Counted from the first letter of the stretch, positions 1 to 10,795 are shown. The stretch is DNA of 21,937 nucleotides from Phoronis ovalis (GCA_028565635.1 JAOXYB010094382.1:1-21937); one strand, 5' to 3'. Numbers and translations are program-made. The notes: generated by a model not told the origin, from the sequence alone.

Positions 1-1107
1 GTTTGCTACCGCAAGCTAAAATTTTGGATTGGGTTCCGCGGCACATCCCCGTATTCAAAAAACCTTGAGTACCCCCCTCGGGGTATTTTTGTCAGACTGG
101 TACACCAATACTAGCAACTATGACGTATAGTTATAGATAACAGAATTAAATACCATATAATTCGAAAAAATTATCTAAAAATATATAAAGCAAGTTTGAA
201 AAAAATGGCCATTACACATACGTTATACTGTTAACAAACGAACATCCAGCGTTAATCGCAAATCTCAGTTTATAGTATATCAAATGCTCGTACTAACTAT
301 AAACTAATTTAGAAATTCCAGTTGATGTTTTACACGCCTGGGGTCAATCGTGCCCGTTTATAAAAGGATGCATTTTTTAAGACCGACCATGTAACGCGCG
401 TTAAGCATATAGGGTAGGAAAATTGGCAATTTTGTGCTTTCTTGGCGTCTGTTTTTCACGAGTCTTGGTTAGGGTCCAAGTTACCGTGCTGTAGGAGTAT
501 ATGTTTGTGTACCTAATCTGCTTAGGGTGACTTACGCGAGCTGCTTTGCAAAGGGTATCATTTTTTATTATTTTTTTTCGAAAGGGTACCGATTTCGAAT
601 CCTCCTACACCATTTGTTTACAGTATTTTTTTGCGGCATAACCATCCAAATGTTACTTGAGAGTTCCCTTCCCGTTTTAACAACTGATATCAATCTGTCA
701 AATTGATAGTGACAATTGACTATAGACAAGTGTTTTCCCACAAACAAAAGGTGTAGGCATAGTTAAACTATTGTCATTTTATAATTAGAGGGTGCCCGCT
801 TCATTTGGCACCCTGAAACATATGCAGTGAATCTTACAAGTGCGGGGATCTTAATTACACTTTCACAGGTTCCGGAATAGTCAGAAATGGGACTACAGCA
901 CAATTCATCGATGCTATGTAACATACTTTATTTTATGCATAAAATTATTAAAATTATATTTCTTTTGCTTCAAAATGAATGCTAAGCTATAACCTAGATA
1001 TCTGACATTCCCACGCCATACCGTATATACCTCTTTGTAGTTGACATAGACGAGACTCGAAACTAGAAAGGATAATTTACTTTCACTTTATTGCCTTTCA
1101 TTTGCAG
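1..1107 (+). other. Probable last intron of an upstream gene, with a repeat-like patch
   Basis: No open frame here looks coding. The stretch ends in a strong 3' splice site: a pyrimidine-rich run followed by TTTGCAG at 1101-1107. It therefore reads as the final intron of the gene whose last exon starts at 1108. The first 660 bases are richer in CG dinucleotides than the flanking intron. They contain the pentamer AGGGT at 411, 471, 524, 552 and 583, which resembles a degenerate interspersed repeat. I cannot name the family. Confidence 0.5.
789..814. repeat. Perfect 8-bp inverted repeat (hairpin) in intron
   Basis: AGGGTGCC at 789-796 and GGCACCCT at 807-814 are exact reverse complements separated by a 10-base loop. 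The arms are GC-rich in an AT-rich intron. No function is evident; it could be the remnant of a mobile element end. Confidence 0.6.
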
Positions 1108-1892
1108 ATCGGAAGAAAAGACGATGGAAATCCAGTAAGAAACGAACAAAATCCCCAATCAAAAAGAAGAAGCCATTGTGCCGGGAGGTAATGCGTATTG
1201 TAAACCGACTAACACGCCCAACTAGTTCTTCAAGCGCAAAATTCCAAACTGCGAGTGAAAATTTAGACATGTTAGAATCAAAAACATCAGTGAACTTTAA
1301 GACAAGGAAATCGAGAGATGGACAGTCGAATATAAAAATCCTAAACCCTGACTCAACAGCTACAAAAATCAATGCAGATGACGGAACTAGACAAGTCTCT
1401 ACTGATATATCGTTGAATAAAAAAAATCTTGAAAATGCAGGTGATAAATGTTTAGATGCTATGGGTGGGAGAAGACAGTCTATCAAAAAGTTCAAAGCCG
1501 GCTCAGGTTGGAAAGAGGATTCTCGATCTAAACATCCAATAAATACAAAAATGATGGCTTCAGAAACAACAGAAAAACAGTCACCAGACAAAGAATCCTT
1601 GTCAGCTAAATGTAAGTTGAAGAGAACGAAGCAAAATCGCAAAGATGCAATAAAATCACGGCCAGAGACTGCTAAACGTACGTCTCCCGATAAGACAACT
1701 GGTGACGGAGAGCGGAAGGACGAACTGGGTTATTCGTCTTATTCTTCCAGCTTTGAAAGTGATTCAGATCAATTGTCAGATGACTGGGATTCGGATGCAG
1801 AACCCAGCTATAAGAAGAAATCCACCTCTAATCGGAGGGGGGCAGGTGGTAGGTATGCATCGTCTCCTACAGTTACACTGGAAAGGAAGTGA
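1108..1892 (+). CDS. Terminal coding exon of an upstream gene (C-terminus of an unidentified basic, Ser/Lys-rich protein)
   Basis: I do not recognise this protein. The exon follows a strong acceptor (TTTGCAG ending at 1107) and needs one base from the previous exon. It then stays open for about 260 codons to TGA at 1890-1892, while the other two forward frames close early. Its first 25 residues are very basic (runs such as RKKRR and KKKK) and look like a nuclear localisation signal, which is an inference. The rest is low-complexity and Ser, Lys, Thr and Asp-rich with several SP dipeptides, so it is probably disordered. Near the end is an acidic/serine patch (SSYSSSFESDSD, then DDWDSDAE) followed by a basic tail ending VTLERK. 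A long minus-strand frame over the same bases (1088-1642) is a shadow. The ATG at 1191 could in principle start a separate protein, but the acceptor and the open frame upstream of it favour an internal boundary. Confidence 0.75.
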
Positions 1893-2058
1893 ACGCATGC
1901 ATGCGAAAGTTAATTTTAATAATTTGATGTCAGTAATCAAACAAAGCCATCATCGTCTTCTGTTCAAAGCTGATGACTGCATTTCATTCATCTTGCACTT
2001 GACATAAACTTCGCTAACTTTTTCTTGTGTTACTTTAAATGAGAAGCGTTTCCATGAC

Positions 2059-2064
2059 AATAAA
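2059..2064 (+). terminator. Candidate poly(A) signal AATAAA
   Basis: AATAAA lies 167 bases after the stop codon of the upstream gene, a normal distance for a short 3' UTR. A second AATAAA at 2552-2557 could serve a longer UTR. The hexamer is common by chance in AT-rich DNA. Confidence 0.45.
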
Positions 2065-2148
2065 AAAGTATCATTGTTGCTCGTGTAATCATCACATATC
2101 CTATCGAACACAACTGCATATCTGTGCACATTTACGCTATCAATTCGA

Positions 2149-2268
2149 ACATTCATTTCACTCATCAGAAGGACTGTATTATCTTCAAGTATACTAATAT
2201 TTCATTATAATAATAATAGATTTTTTTATTACTTTTAAAGCGTTGTACATTCATTTCACTCATTAGAA
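2149..2268 (+). repeat. Imperfect direct duplication, two copies 98 bp apart
   Basis: A 22-base segment (ACATTCATTTCACTCAT followed by CAGAA or TAGAA) occurs at 2149-2170 and 2247-2268 with one difference. Downstream similarity (CAAGTATA, then ATTTCA/TTTCAG) suggests an old duplication of about 60 bp rather than a chance 22-mer. Confidence 0.6.
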
Positions 2269-3104
2269 CGCTTACATTCCCAACAAGTATATTGAATTTC
2301 AGTATTTAAAATATTGATAATTGTTTATCAGTTTTAATTACTTTGATGTCCTTCAATTTTTGTTTATTATTTTGAATACAATTTAGTATATATTTAGTTA
2401 TTTTATTCGATTGCACACAATATAACATTACTTTATCATGCTTCATCCACAAACTTATATGTACGTTTTTTAATTTTCACTTCATTTTGAGCACAACAAT
2501 TTAGATCTCTTGACTTGACGTACAGATTATTTATTACTCAACTTCTAATGAAATAAAATCATGACATCCGGTAGCTTAATGACCTCGTAAAATAATTCAT
2601 ATTTCATAGTTTTCCATTAATCCAACGTTTTCTTCTTCAATCATTGTCACTGCTTTGTCATGATCTCAGTTATAATCTCACTGCAGTTTCATGTCCCGAC
2701 CGACAAAAACTAAATGGCCGAGTCTTTCCAACTTTATATGGGGCGTTTATTAAATGGAGCGCGTCTAATAGAAAGGTCGTAGTTTAATACGAAATCCATA
2801 ATTGTGTGATGTGAGAAAATATAGTAATAAAAGTCTTCTTCAACAGTAAATAAGAAAATGTTATTTATTTTAAACAATTGTATATCCTATATGAAATATT
2901 AATCAAAGAAGTTAAGTTCCGGGTTAAGTTTTATAAGTCTCTGCATGCAATCATACCCGGCCAAATTTATTACTGCTTATTTATACAATGAATCACGGCA
3001 GGAATTTGCGAAAGTAGTATTACTTTTAAAAATTAGTCCATAATCAAGTTAAAGTATTTTCCAATCTTCGTTCAAAAATAAACATTCATGGAATGAGTCG
3101 CCTC

Positions 3105-3326
3105 GGGTTGCTATCCCGTTGTATGAATATATAGCCCGGGTTTAAAAAATTGTCATTTCTCGTTCTTGGATTAAAAATTAATTTAAAATTAGTTTTACAG
3201 TTATTGTTTTAACCTATTAAAATTACAACACAACACGGCCAAGCTCAATATTTTATAAAATGACGAGGGTTATATTTTAAATACATATTTAACTAATTAT
3301 CGAATTATACAGCCCGGTAGCAATCC
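3105..3326. mobile_element. Possible MITE-like element with degenerate terminal inverted repeats
   Basis: The 20 bases at 3105-3124 match the reverse complement of 3307-3326 at 15 of 20 positions, sharing the core TTGCTA and the end TGTAT. The 222-bp span is non-coding and AT-rich. No clear target-site duplication was found. The size and layout fit a decayed non-autonomous DNA transposon, but chance similarity is not excluded. Confidence 0.22.
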
Positions 3327-3505
3327 AAGAAACTACGACTTGCTGAGGGGCGCAGGAATACAACGAGGTTAATAACATAAATTTATTCTAGCAATAAATG
3401 AGAAAAAGATCAAATATCTCAGCGCAGTTGAACTAAAACAATCTATCCTTTTGTTATTCTGTTAAATTTCCGCACTGAATTGTACAACTTTGCGTTCTAG
3501 CGACG

Positions 3506-3634
3506 ATGGTAAAAGCGCACTACTTTACTCAGTTATGGGACTTCACCTATTCAGCAAGTGTTCTAGGGCTAGTAATATCTATTGGACTCGTAGTCGTGTT
3601 CATGACAAACTCGTGTCAGCCAGAGAAAGACTAA
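3506..3634 (+). CDS. Candidate 42-residue transmembrane small ORF (or uORF) ahead of first exon A
   Basis: ATG at 3506 has A at -3 and G at +4, a strong initiation context, and is the first ATG after a long ATG-poor stretch. The frame ends at TAA 3632-3634. The peptide has a hydrophilic, aromatic N-terminus (MVKAHYFTQLWDF) and one hydrophobic segment, about residues 16-34 (SASVLGLVISIGLVVVFM), followed by a short charged tail. It therefore looks like a single-pass membrane micropeptide. It lies in a different frame from the larger ORF that starts at 3670, only 35 bases downstream, so one transcript could carry both. It may instead be a non-conserved uORF that limits translation of the downstream frame. 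I do not recognise a named family. Confidence 0.35.
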   Translation: MVKAHYFTQLWDFTYSASVLGLVISIGLVVVFMTNSCQPEKD

Positions 3635-3669
3635 AATTAAAAGCTGTTGGCAAGATCAAAAAGGTAATC

Positions 3670-4074
3670 ATGCCTTCGGAAGACGAAACAGAAGTAACCG
3701 TCAATATGTCTGGAGGATCTGTACTAGCTAAAAAGAAATTTATTCGTCCTAGTTCAGCTTCGGCGAATATTCAAACTCATAAAATCTATCGCAGCGCTTT
3801 ATACGATGAAGGACCAGCTCAAGGGCGCCCGTCAACAGCTGCTCCTGGGGGTCCTGTGGGTAGGGCCACACCAGGACCTGTTCCTCCTGAACCCAAGAAG
3901 TCTATGCAAGTACCAAAAGCCCATCACTGGAAAACTGACGAGGAGGCGCAGGTTGTGGAACAAGCAAAGTTGCAGCGTAGAGTCAGTCTCGCCAATGTCG
4001 ATAATTTAGACCAAACAGATCTTAGTCGTCCTGGAGCCTCTCAACAAGCAGCAGGAACTCTGTTGAAAAATAAA
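3670..4074 (+). CDS. Candidate alternative first exon A (Pro/Ser-rich N-terminus)
   Basis: This is an open frame of 135 codons from ATG 3670, with A at -3, to a good donor (AAA|GTAAGT) after 4074 in phase 0. The frame is open back to TAA 3463, so an earlier in-frame ATG at 3535 is possible, but the sequence between looks less protein-like. The encoded segment is hydrophilic and probably disordered. It starts acidic (MPSEDETEV), then has a basic/serine stretch (KKKFIRPSSASANIQ), a Pro/Gly-rich linker and a basic RRVSLANVD motif resembling a PKA site. If unspliced, the frame stops at TAA just after the donor. The phase-0 end fits splicing to the EF-hand exon at 14354, but exon A could belong to a separate gene. 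Its product is not recognised on its own. Confidence 0.5.
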
Positions 4075-5270
4075 GTAAGTCTGTTTTAATTAACCAGTAT
4101 ATTACGGGATTTATAAGGAAGGAAATTGTTATCAAAACTAGTTTTATGCTGGAGTTACAAGGGGGTAACAGCCTCGTGTTGACATGTGCTTGGCGGTTAA
4201 TTCCATATTCTTAGGGATGCCGTTTTATACTTGTATTTTGACAGCTTTGTGCACTTTATTTCTATTTTATTGTTTTATCATTGAAAAACTTAAACTAAAA
4301 GTAGAACTCGCTAATGTAGTTTTAGTAAGAAACCGAAAAGTAACTCGTTGTGACAGTTTCAAAAGGCAACAGTCAACTTTCAATGGAAGTCCCCTAGAAT
4401 CCAACATGGCGGATATTTTGTTGTAGTAACAACCTGATTATAAGTACTACTGACTGTATTTACTTCCTTAAATAATTGATTCATAATTAGTTCAAATTAT
4501 AGTAATTACATAAGTTTTAACAGGTTTGAGGGCAACCTGTGCAATTTAACAATAAGTTGTCAAAAAAAATATTCTATGCATAATAAATAGTGCCAGGGCA
4601 ATTGCTTAGGGCTGTATATATAGCTCTACCCTTGGGGTCTGTCAGATCCACAATATGTATACTTTTACAGCCTTATGCTTGCATACTGTAGTATAAAAAT
4701 TGAATAATGCTACAGTTCTATACAGGTCCACTTTTACACTACACTTTGTAGATATCTAACTACCAACTACAATTTAAGTTTTATCTAGATTTTGATAGTT
4801 GCGTATGACTTAAGGTTTGGAAGAAATAGTCTATAAAGTAAAGGTTTGGTAATCCTTCTATAAGTGGGTTTCAATACTGGCCATAGGTTTTGGCCTGCTT
4901 GTTTTAGTTAGTCATTTAATTTTAATTTATTAAATCTACCTAAGAAACACCGGAAATTCAGTATAGGTATGTTTTATGTTTGGCTGAAATATGGTTATCT
5001 CAGGATTTATAGATAATCAATTATGTCAACATGGCCATATGGATTAATGTCAATATGATTCCTCAGTAAGAACATCCTAGATAAATAATGTCAGCTCAAA
5101 GCTTAACATCTCTCCCCATACTCTATTTAAAATATCAGGTGTGGAGTAAGAAACATTGTCTGATAATATTTTCATAATTGTACATGTATATAAACAAAAT
5201 TAAATCTACATCAAAACAATACACCAGTATTTATTTATTTTAAAATAAGTCCATTGAGTAAATTATGTAA

Positions 5271-5296
5271 AATTTAGTATTTTAAAATACTAAATT
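5271..5296. repeat. 26-bp perfect palindrome
   Basis: The half-site AATTTAGTATTTT is followed immediately by its exact reverse complement with no loop. Flanking bases (TGTAA before, ACAG after) nearly extend the symmetry. It can form a cruciform and may be the core of a small palindromic element; no coding role. Confidence 0.7.
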
Positions 5297-7139
5297 ACAG
5301 AGTCGCTCAAAGGGTTTATTGGACCCCTCATTACTCATTACACACCCACTAAAAAGCTTTTAAAAGCCAACTGATAAGATTAAGGGAGTTATAGGTGGAG
5401 AGGTGTCTGAAGATGTCTAATCAGCAGTTAGCACAACAACATATATTGTACACTAGAATTTAAACAACACAAGTATAAATGTTGATAAACTTGAACTATT
5501 CAAACATGTTAACTACAAAGTACCAATACTCTGTGAAGCAGCTATAATGTCCCTTTAAAATACTTCCTCCTAATTGGTAAAGTCATACCAACAAACAATA
5601 AAATCTAATGACAACCCAAATTATGTCAACCATTGCATAATGTAATTTAAGTTCTATTTTAGTCAGATTAAATCTAATGATTATTAAATAAATGTACAGA
5701 AGTTATTTACTTGCAACTGTAAATTTGAGTAAGAAAAATGAATAGTTTTTATAACCCATTAAATTACCACTATAAAATATTGTTGAGAATTTGCTACCTT
5801 TTATTTGAAATGTATGCTACATTTATTTTAATTAATTGGTTTTAATAAAAAAAGTAGTGCCTTTGACTGACAACTCATGTTGTGTGCATTCTATGATCTT
5901 CGTAAGGTATTCCATTGTTGCTGTGCTTTTAAACTGCTTTCGGATCAACCTGTTTGGGGGAAAAGAATTTTAATAAATAAACTGTATTATATAGATAAAA
6001 TAAAAATGATATCTTGTATCCAACATATATGAAGACACTTGAAAAGCATGTAGTAAGTACATGCATCCAAAGTTCTGTGACCAATAAAATTACAGAATAA
6101 AATCAGTTGGATTATTTGTTTGTGAAGTGTTGCAACAAGATGTCGTCTTAATTTTCAAAACGTATTTTTTAAAACATATTTTTGTAAATAGTGCAAAGAA
6201 TACTGACATTATGACTATTAAAGTGTGTAAATAATATTCAAAAAACCAAATTGTTTACAGTATTTTCTTATACCTATTTTGGGCATTCAAAAGTTTGAAT
6301 TCTTATTATCTTTTCATCAGTAAAATCAACAACATTTGAATTATAATAACTGACATTTTATTTATTTATAAACAAAGGAGCTAGAAACCGCTAGACATAT
6401 TTTAACGATAAACAACAGTGGAGGATTTTATAAAATGCAACCTGCATTAAAAGTTTAAAATTTACTGAGTTCAAACCCGATAGTTTTAATTTTGTATTCC
6501 AAATTTCACCACTATGGGATATAGGGATCTTTACTATCATGTAAAATATCATATGTTCTATCAGTCTAAATAACTCGATTCGGTAGTGTTCTGTACCTTC
6601 TCATCTAACGTCCAGGCTTGATCGCTTTTATTATCTCAAAAACCAAAGAACGATAATTCCTTTACCGTGGAAATATTCTTAGCACCAATTAGTTGTAGCT
6701 TACAATAAATAAGAGAAAAACAGTCACAGTGGATGAAACGGGCAGTAGTGAAATATACCAATCATACAGAGCCAAATGGATAGTCAAGCTGTTCCCTGAT
6801 TGATTTTACGACATAGTTTTTATTATGAATAAACGCTATATTCAAGCTACGAAACACAGATTTATTCAGACGGATTTTCGGTAAGAAATGAATGTAATTT
6901 TCTGAATGTAATTTTCATATATTTTAATTTAATAGCCCCCTGGTGGTTGAGACTTGTAATTCCAACTGAACAGTTAAAATGAGACTAAAAGTCCGTCATG
7001 AAAACTTCTTAAAATTGTAAAATAGATCCACTTCCAGAGACTACTGTCTCTTAAACAAACTGAACATTTACTTAAAAACTGTGTACACGTACACCAAACA
7101 GTAAGCCGGGTATGTTGTTTGGTGACGAGCACCATTTAC

Positions 7140-7235
7140 CTCTGTAGTCACATAAGAAAAAGAAGCCGGTAACCTGTGCCGGAGCCCATTAAAAAATCCT
7201 AGCATGTCTTCGTCCATCTGTTTTCTCATTATACG
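7140..7235 (-). CDS. Possible isolated minus-strand exon, 32 codons
   Basis: On the minus strand a pyrimidine-containing acceptor (AACTCTTCAG) ends just before 7235, and a donor (GAG|GTAAAT) follows 7140. The 96 bases between are open, begin and end in phase 0, and are noticeably richer in GC than their surroundings. The encoded segment (RIMRKQMDEDMLGFFNGL, then RHRLPASFSYVTTE) looks like ordinary globular protein rather than translated AT-rich DNA. I do not recognise it and found no partner exons nearby. It could be an exon of a nested minus-strand gene, a fragment of a retrocopy or transposon, or chance. Confidence 0.22.
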
Positions 7236-8138
7236 CTGAAGAGTTAACACAAAATAATTACGTGCAAGTACTGCATTTCTACTGATTAAACATTAAAGTA
7301 GCAAGGACTGTTTAATTATGGATGCTCTCTGATTTTACTCAGCACTCTGAACAATAATATATGAAAATCCAGAAGAAATGAGAATTGTAATTTTGGCAAA
7401 AAGGTTTTACCCGTAGTTTATTCTTAATCAGACACAAGAATTAGAGAATCATATAAATTATTATTACTGGTATAAACTTTTGGGTTATATTGAATGATAT
7501 TATCGTTGTACTAGAATCAAAATAAACTACCATAAATAATATTAGTCAGAGAAATTATTTGATTTTATCAAATGCACCTACAGAAAGTCTTGTTCTATAT
7601 ATTAAATAATTAAATCATTTAATTTTTAGACTGTTTTATCGAAAAAAATTGATCATGAAACATTGCATGCTAATAAATAACACATAAATAATTGTGTATA
7701 CATGATGAACTTCAAATGCGTATATGTAAAATATTCATGATCTTTTATTTGATGTTCAATGTATTACTCAAAAAACATATACATAGTCCAGGGTGCCTAT
7801 GTTTAACTTTGGTGCACTAAACTTAATAGAATTATTAACTTGTTTTATTAATATATTTGGGGCTCACCTAATTTTACCACTGGCCCTAGAATATGTTAGC
7901 TTATTTCATGGAGAATACTGATTTTGCACCTTCATAGATACTGCAAGTGTTTAGATGACAATAGACAGTGTTTTCAAAGCGAACAGATTTTATGCTGTCA
8001 CTTTACCAGAGCTTTTTGGATATTAATTACTTTGGAAGTAAAGGGAAAATACCTTACTTACATCCGACAAGCACTTTACAAGTGCGTTTTCTTGAAATTC
8101 TAAATTGTTGGAGGCTAGAACTATAGTCTAACACAGTT

Positions 8139-8270
8139 ATGGCAGAGTCTTACAAAACATTTTCGGATAACAGAAGCAATAAAAAACCATCGGAACTAAA
8201 GTTTAAAAATCCATATGAAGATAACCCGCAGGAAACCAAGAAACCAGAATTTTCTAAGTGGAAAGGATGG
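8139..8270 (+). CDS. Candidate alternative first exon B (Lys-rich N-terminus)
   Basis: The exon has 44 codons from ATG 8139, with an in-frame TAG at 8124-8126 that marks this as a true start. It ends at the donor GG|GTAGGT after 8270 in phase 0. The peptide is hydrophilic and lysine-rich, opening MAESYKTFSDNRSNKK and closing KPEFSKWKGW. Read without splicing, the frame stops eight codons into the intron. It has no acceptor signal of note upstream, as expected for a first exon. The phase allows direct joining to the EF-hand exon at 14354. The product is not recognisable by itself; its membership in the WD40 gene is inferred from position and phase. Confidence 0.42.
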
Positions 8271-10795
8271 GTAGGTCTTTATACAGATGGGCATTAACTG
8301 CTACACGTTAGTAGCTACTTGCTATACTTGTTAAAAAATTATTATTTTTTAAATGCTTTTGTAACAATTATGCCAGTGAGGGGGAACAGTCATATAATTT
8401 TAGACAATGTAGACATGTTTGTATCTCCATGGACTAGTTGAATTTTTATCGTATGCCAGCTAACAGGCATTATTTCTTTCTCTTAGAAAACTGAAATATA
8501 TAAATAGCTTTTACATTAGTTGCAAACTGTTTTACAGAAATAGCAGTGACATCTGCGGGATACCACTGGAACTGTTTGTTTTGTAATTGTTGACCACTAG
8601 GTGTCCCTCATGTCTGCTATGAACTGTGTTATATTAAAATGTTCAGGATGCAAGAAAGGTTTAATGTCTATTAAAAGGCAGTGCAATATAACTTAGCGCA
8701 TCTGACATTGTAAAAAAAATACTCAGATTTGAAAAATATTTAAAAACAATAAGCTAAGCATGAAAGCTTGTTATATGGTGATTTTTTTACTTCAAATGCT
8801 ATCTGAAAAATGCAATATAAAATATTTGAAAATAAATCACTAAGGCAATAGCTCTACATATTTAATACTCTTGTAAAAGTTAATGAAATAAGGATTTAGG
8901 TGTCTTTTTAGTATTCTCTTTTGTATCTTACATTCTGCTACAATGTATAAAATAGCTAGTGAATGTCATTTCCCTCAGGTAATGCAGATATCATGCTGTG
9001 ACACTCATAATCTTTCTTTCACCATTCAAGCTTCCAGCTCAGTGGATAATGATCTTACATTTTTCTGCTGTGCTTTCATTTAAAATGCAATAATAAACAC
9101 CAGTCATAATGAATAACAGATTCATATTACCTCTAGAATTTAAACCTAAATGTGTTGCGATTTTTATTTTAATATTCCAGAGTTCATGATATAAAATTTA
9201 GATATAACGAAAGCTAATCTTTGCTCTATATCATTATTTGTTTCTGTTTCTAAGAGGAAAATTAGATTTTAAAAAATAATTTCAAATAGTACAATGTATT
9301 AGAATTATTATTTACTAAATCAAATAAATAATCCCCTTTTCTTTAAGCATATAATCAGTGAAGTAATACAAAACACCCCTTTTCACTGTTAAAGACTTTT
9401 GTTAACTATGATTTAAACTCTATTCAGCCCTTAGTTTCATAATATTTTGTCTAATAAATATCTATAGTTAGATTCATTTGAAATTATGTTTTGAATAAAA
9501 TTTTAATATATTTGTAACATAATACCTTACAGCTGTAGTGTGACCATAGAATAAATAGGTTCATTCTACCAAGTAACTAGGCGGTCACAGGTGGAGTGTA
9601 TCCATCTTGGCTCTAAGGAACTAAAAATAACTGGCAGAAAATTTAAGAAGTAGAGTTAGTGAAAAAGACAAGAAAGCCAAGTATACGAGCCTCTGTGAAA
9701 TTATATATTTAGTTACTGGTAGTAGCACTAATATGTGGTCCCGTATCTATAAAAAATGATGTGATATGAAACTACGATACAGAATATTTGTTGATGAGAA
9801 AGAGTTTGGGGTGTTCACGAATCTGCGAATCACATCTTGGCAAGACAAGCTTTGGTGGTGTCAAACCATTGATAAGTTTTACCAATATCCCATGGCAATG
9901 TAGATACTAATTTTATTGTTTATCTGTTTGAATGAGTTTTTGAAGAAAAGATACCTTCAAGCGATATATATAGATTGGATCAATGGATTGCGTACATTGG
10001 ACACCGTTTCAATTAAGGGTTGAAAAGGCATCGTCATAGAGATCAAGTGATATCTTTTAGTTCTGAAGCTAGTGAAAATAGTTTCATTTGAATTGGATAA
10101 TGCGCTTTACAGAAACAATACGGAATTCTTGAATGTTGGTAAAGCACTATTTGGAATGTTCATGACAGTAAAAAGCGTATATGTTTGAATTTCCATTGAT
10201 GTGTAATAACTATTCATCTCTATGTTATCAGCTTTTCAACATGATCTCTAGACAACTAGTCACATGAGACTATATGATTGTGTTTCTCCAGGGTTCAATG
10301 AAAGCATTAATTAAGCTGGCTTTTTCATTAAATTCAGCTTTCATTTGAAGGTTTCTTACTACTTCAAGTGGCGGTTAAGAATATGTTTAACGTAATAAAA
10401 ATTCAAGTGGGATTGGCTGTTTGATTTTTATTGAATATATATAAATGCAACTTGAAAATTGACACTGTTTGTTCCTAATGCGGTGCTTTAGAAGGATACA
10501 GAGTACTGGTGTTCTGATTGGTCGAAGATTGATACAAAATTGGATCCTCTTGATATTACACGCTACATTTACTTAAAGGTTCTACATCAATAGTTTTGCA
10601 ATAGCCTGGATATGGTGCTTCAATTGTTTTTATCTGTGGTGCTTTTTGTTAAAACCTAATTGAAATGAAATATTACCAAGAGAGTCTATGATATAAGAAT
10701 ATTTCAAATGTTAGTAAAAAAACTCAGGTTGGATTATTGCAGTACATCATTTTGGTAATAAATAAATAAATCATTGGAAAACTCAGTAATTCAAA
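8271..10795. other. AT-rich intron or inter-promoter DNA
   Basis: No supported exon. Between about 9541 and 10250 the sequence is less homopolymeric and more complex than its surroundings, with many stop codons in all frames. It may be a decayed mobile element or an old coding fragment, but I recognise no motif. The final 100 bases before 10796 include short AAAT repeats. Confidence 0.45.

Larger units (their letters stand above)
1893..3465. other. 3' UTR and intergenic region
   Basis: I see no convincing coding frame. The first part should be the 3' UTR of the upstream gene. The remainder is AT-rich intergenic DNA containing a local direct duplication (2149-2268), a pair of imperfect terminal-inverted-repeat-like segments (3105-3326) and, toward 3460, the presumed promoter of the exon at 3670. 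Confidence 0.55.
4075..8138. other. Long AT-rich intron or inter-promoter DNA
   Basis: About 4 kb with no convincing plus-strand exon. It holds a 26-bp perfect palindrome (5271-5296), a possible isolated minus-strand exon (7140-7235) and a small ATG frame at 4184-4426. That frame has a hydrophobic start, but I consider it non-coding. A YY1-like sequence AACATGGCGGAT lies at 4403-4414. The rest is AT-rich without recognisable structure. Confidence 0.5.

Noticed and set aside
1088-1642. Long minus-strand open frame opposite the terminal exon
   Set aside because: It is the complement of a Lys/Ser-rich coding exon with a good acceptor on the plus strand; its Phe-rich translation looks like a shadow.
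4403-4414. YY1-like AACATGGCGGAT
   Set aside because: A single short motif without a mapped promoter; not enough to call a regulatory site.
4184-4426. 80-residue ATG frame with a hydrophobic N-terminus
   Set aside because: It lies just past a good donor, its hydrophobic part is what T-rich DNA encodes by chance, and no splice or family evidence supports it.
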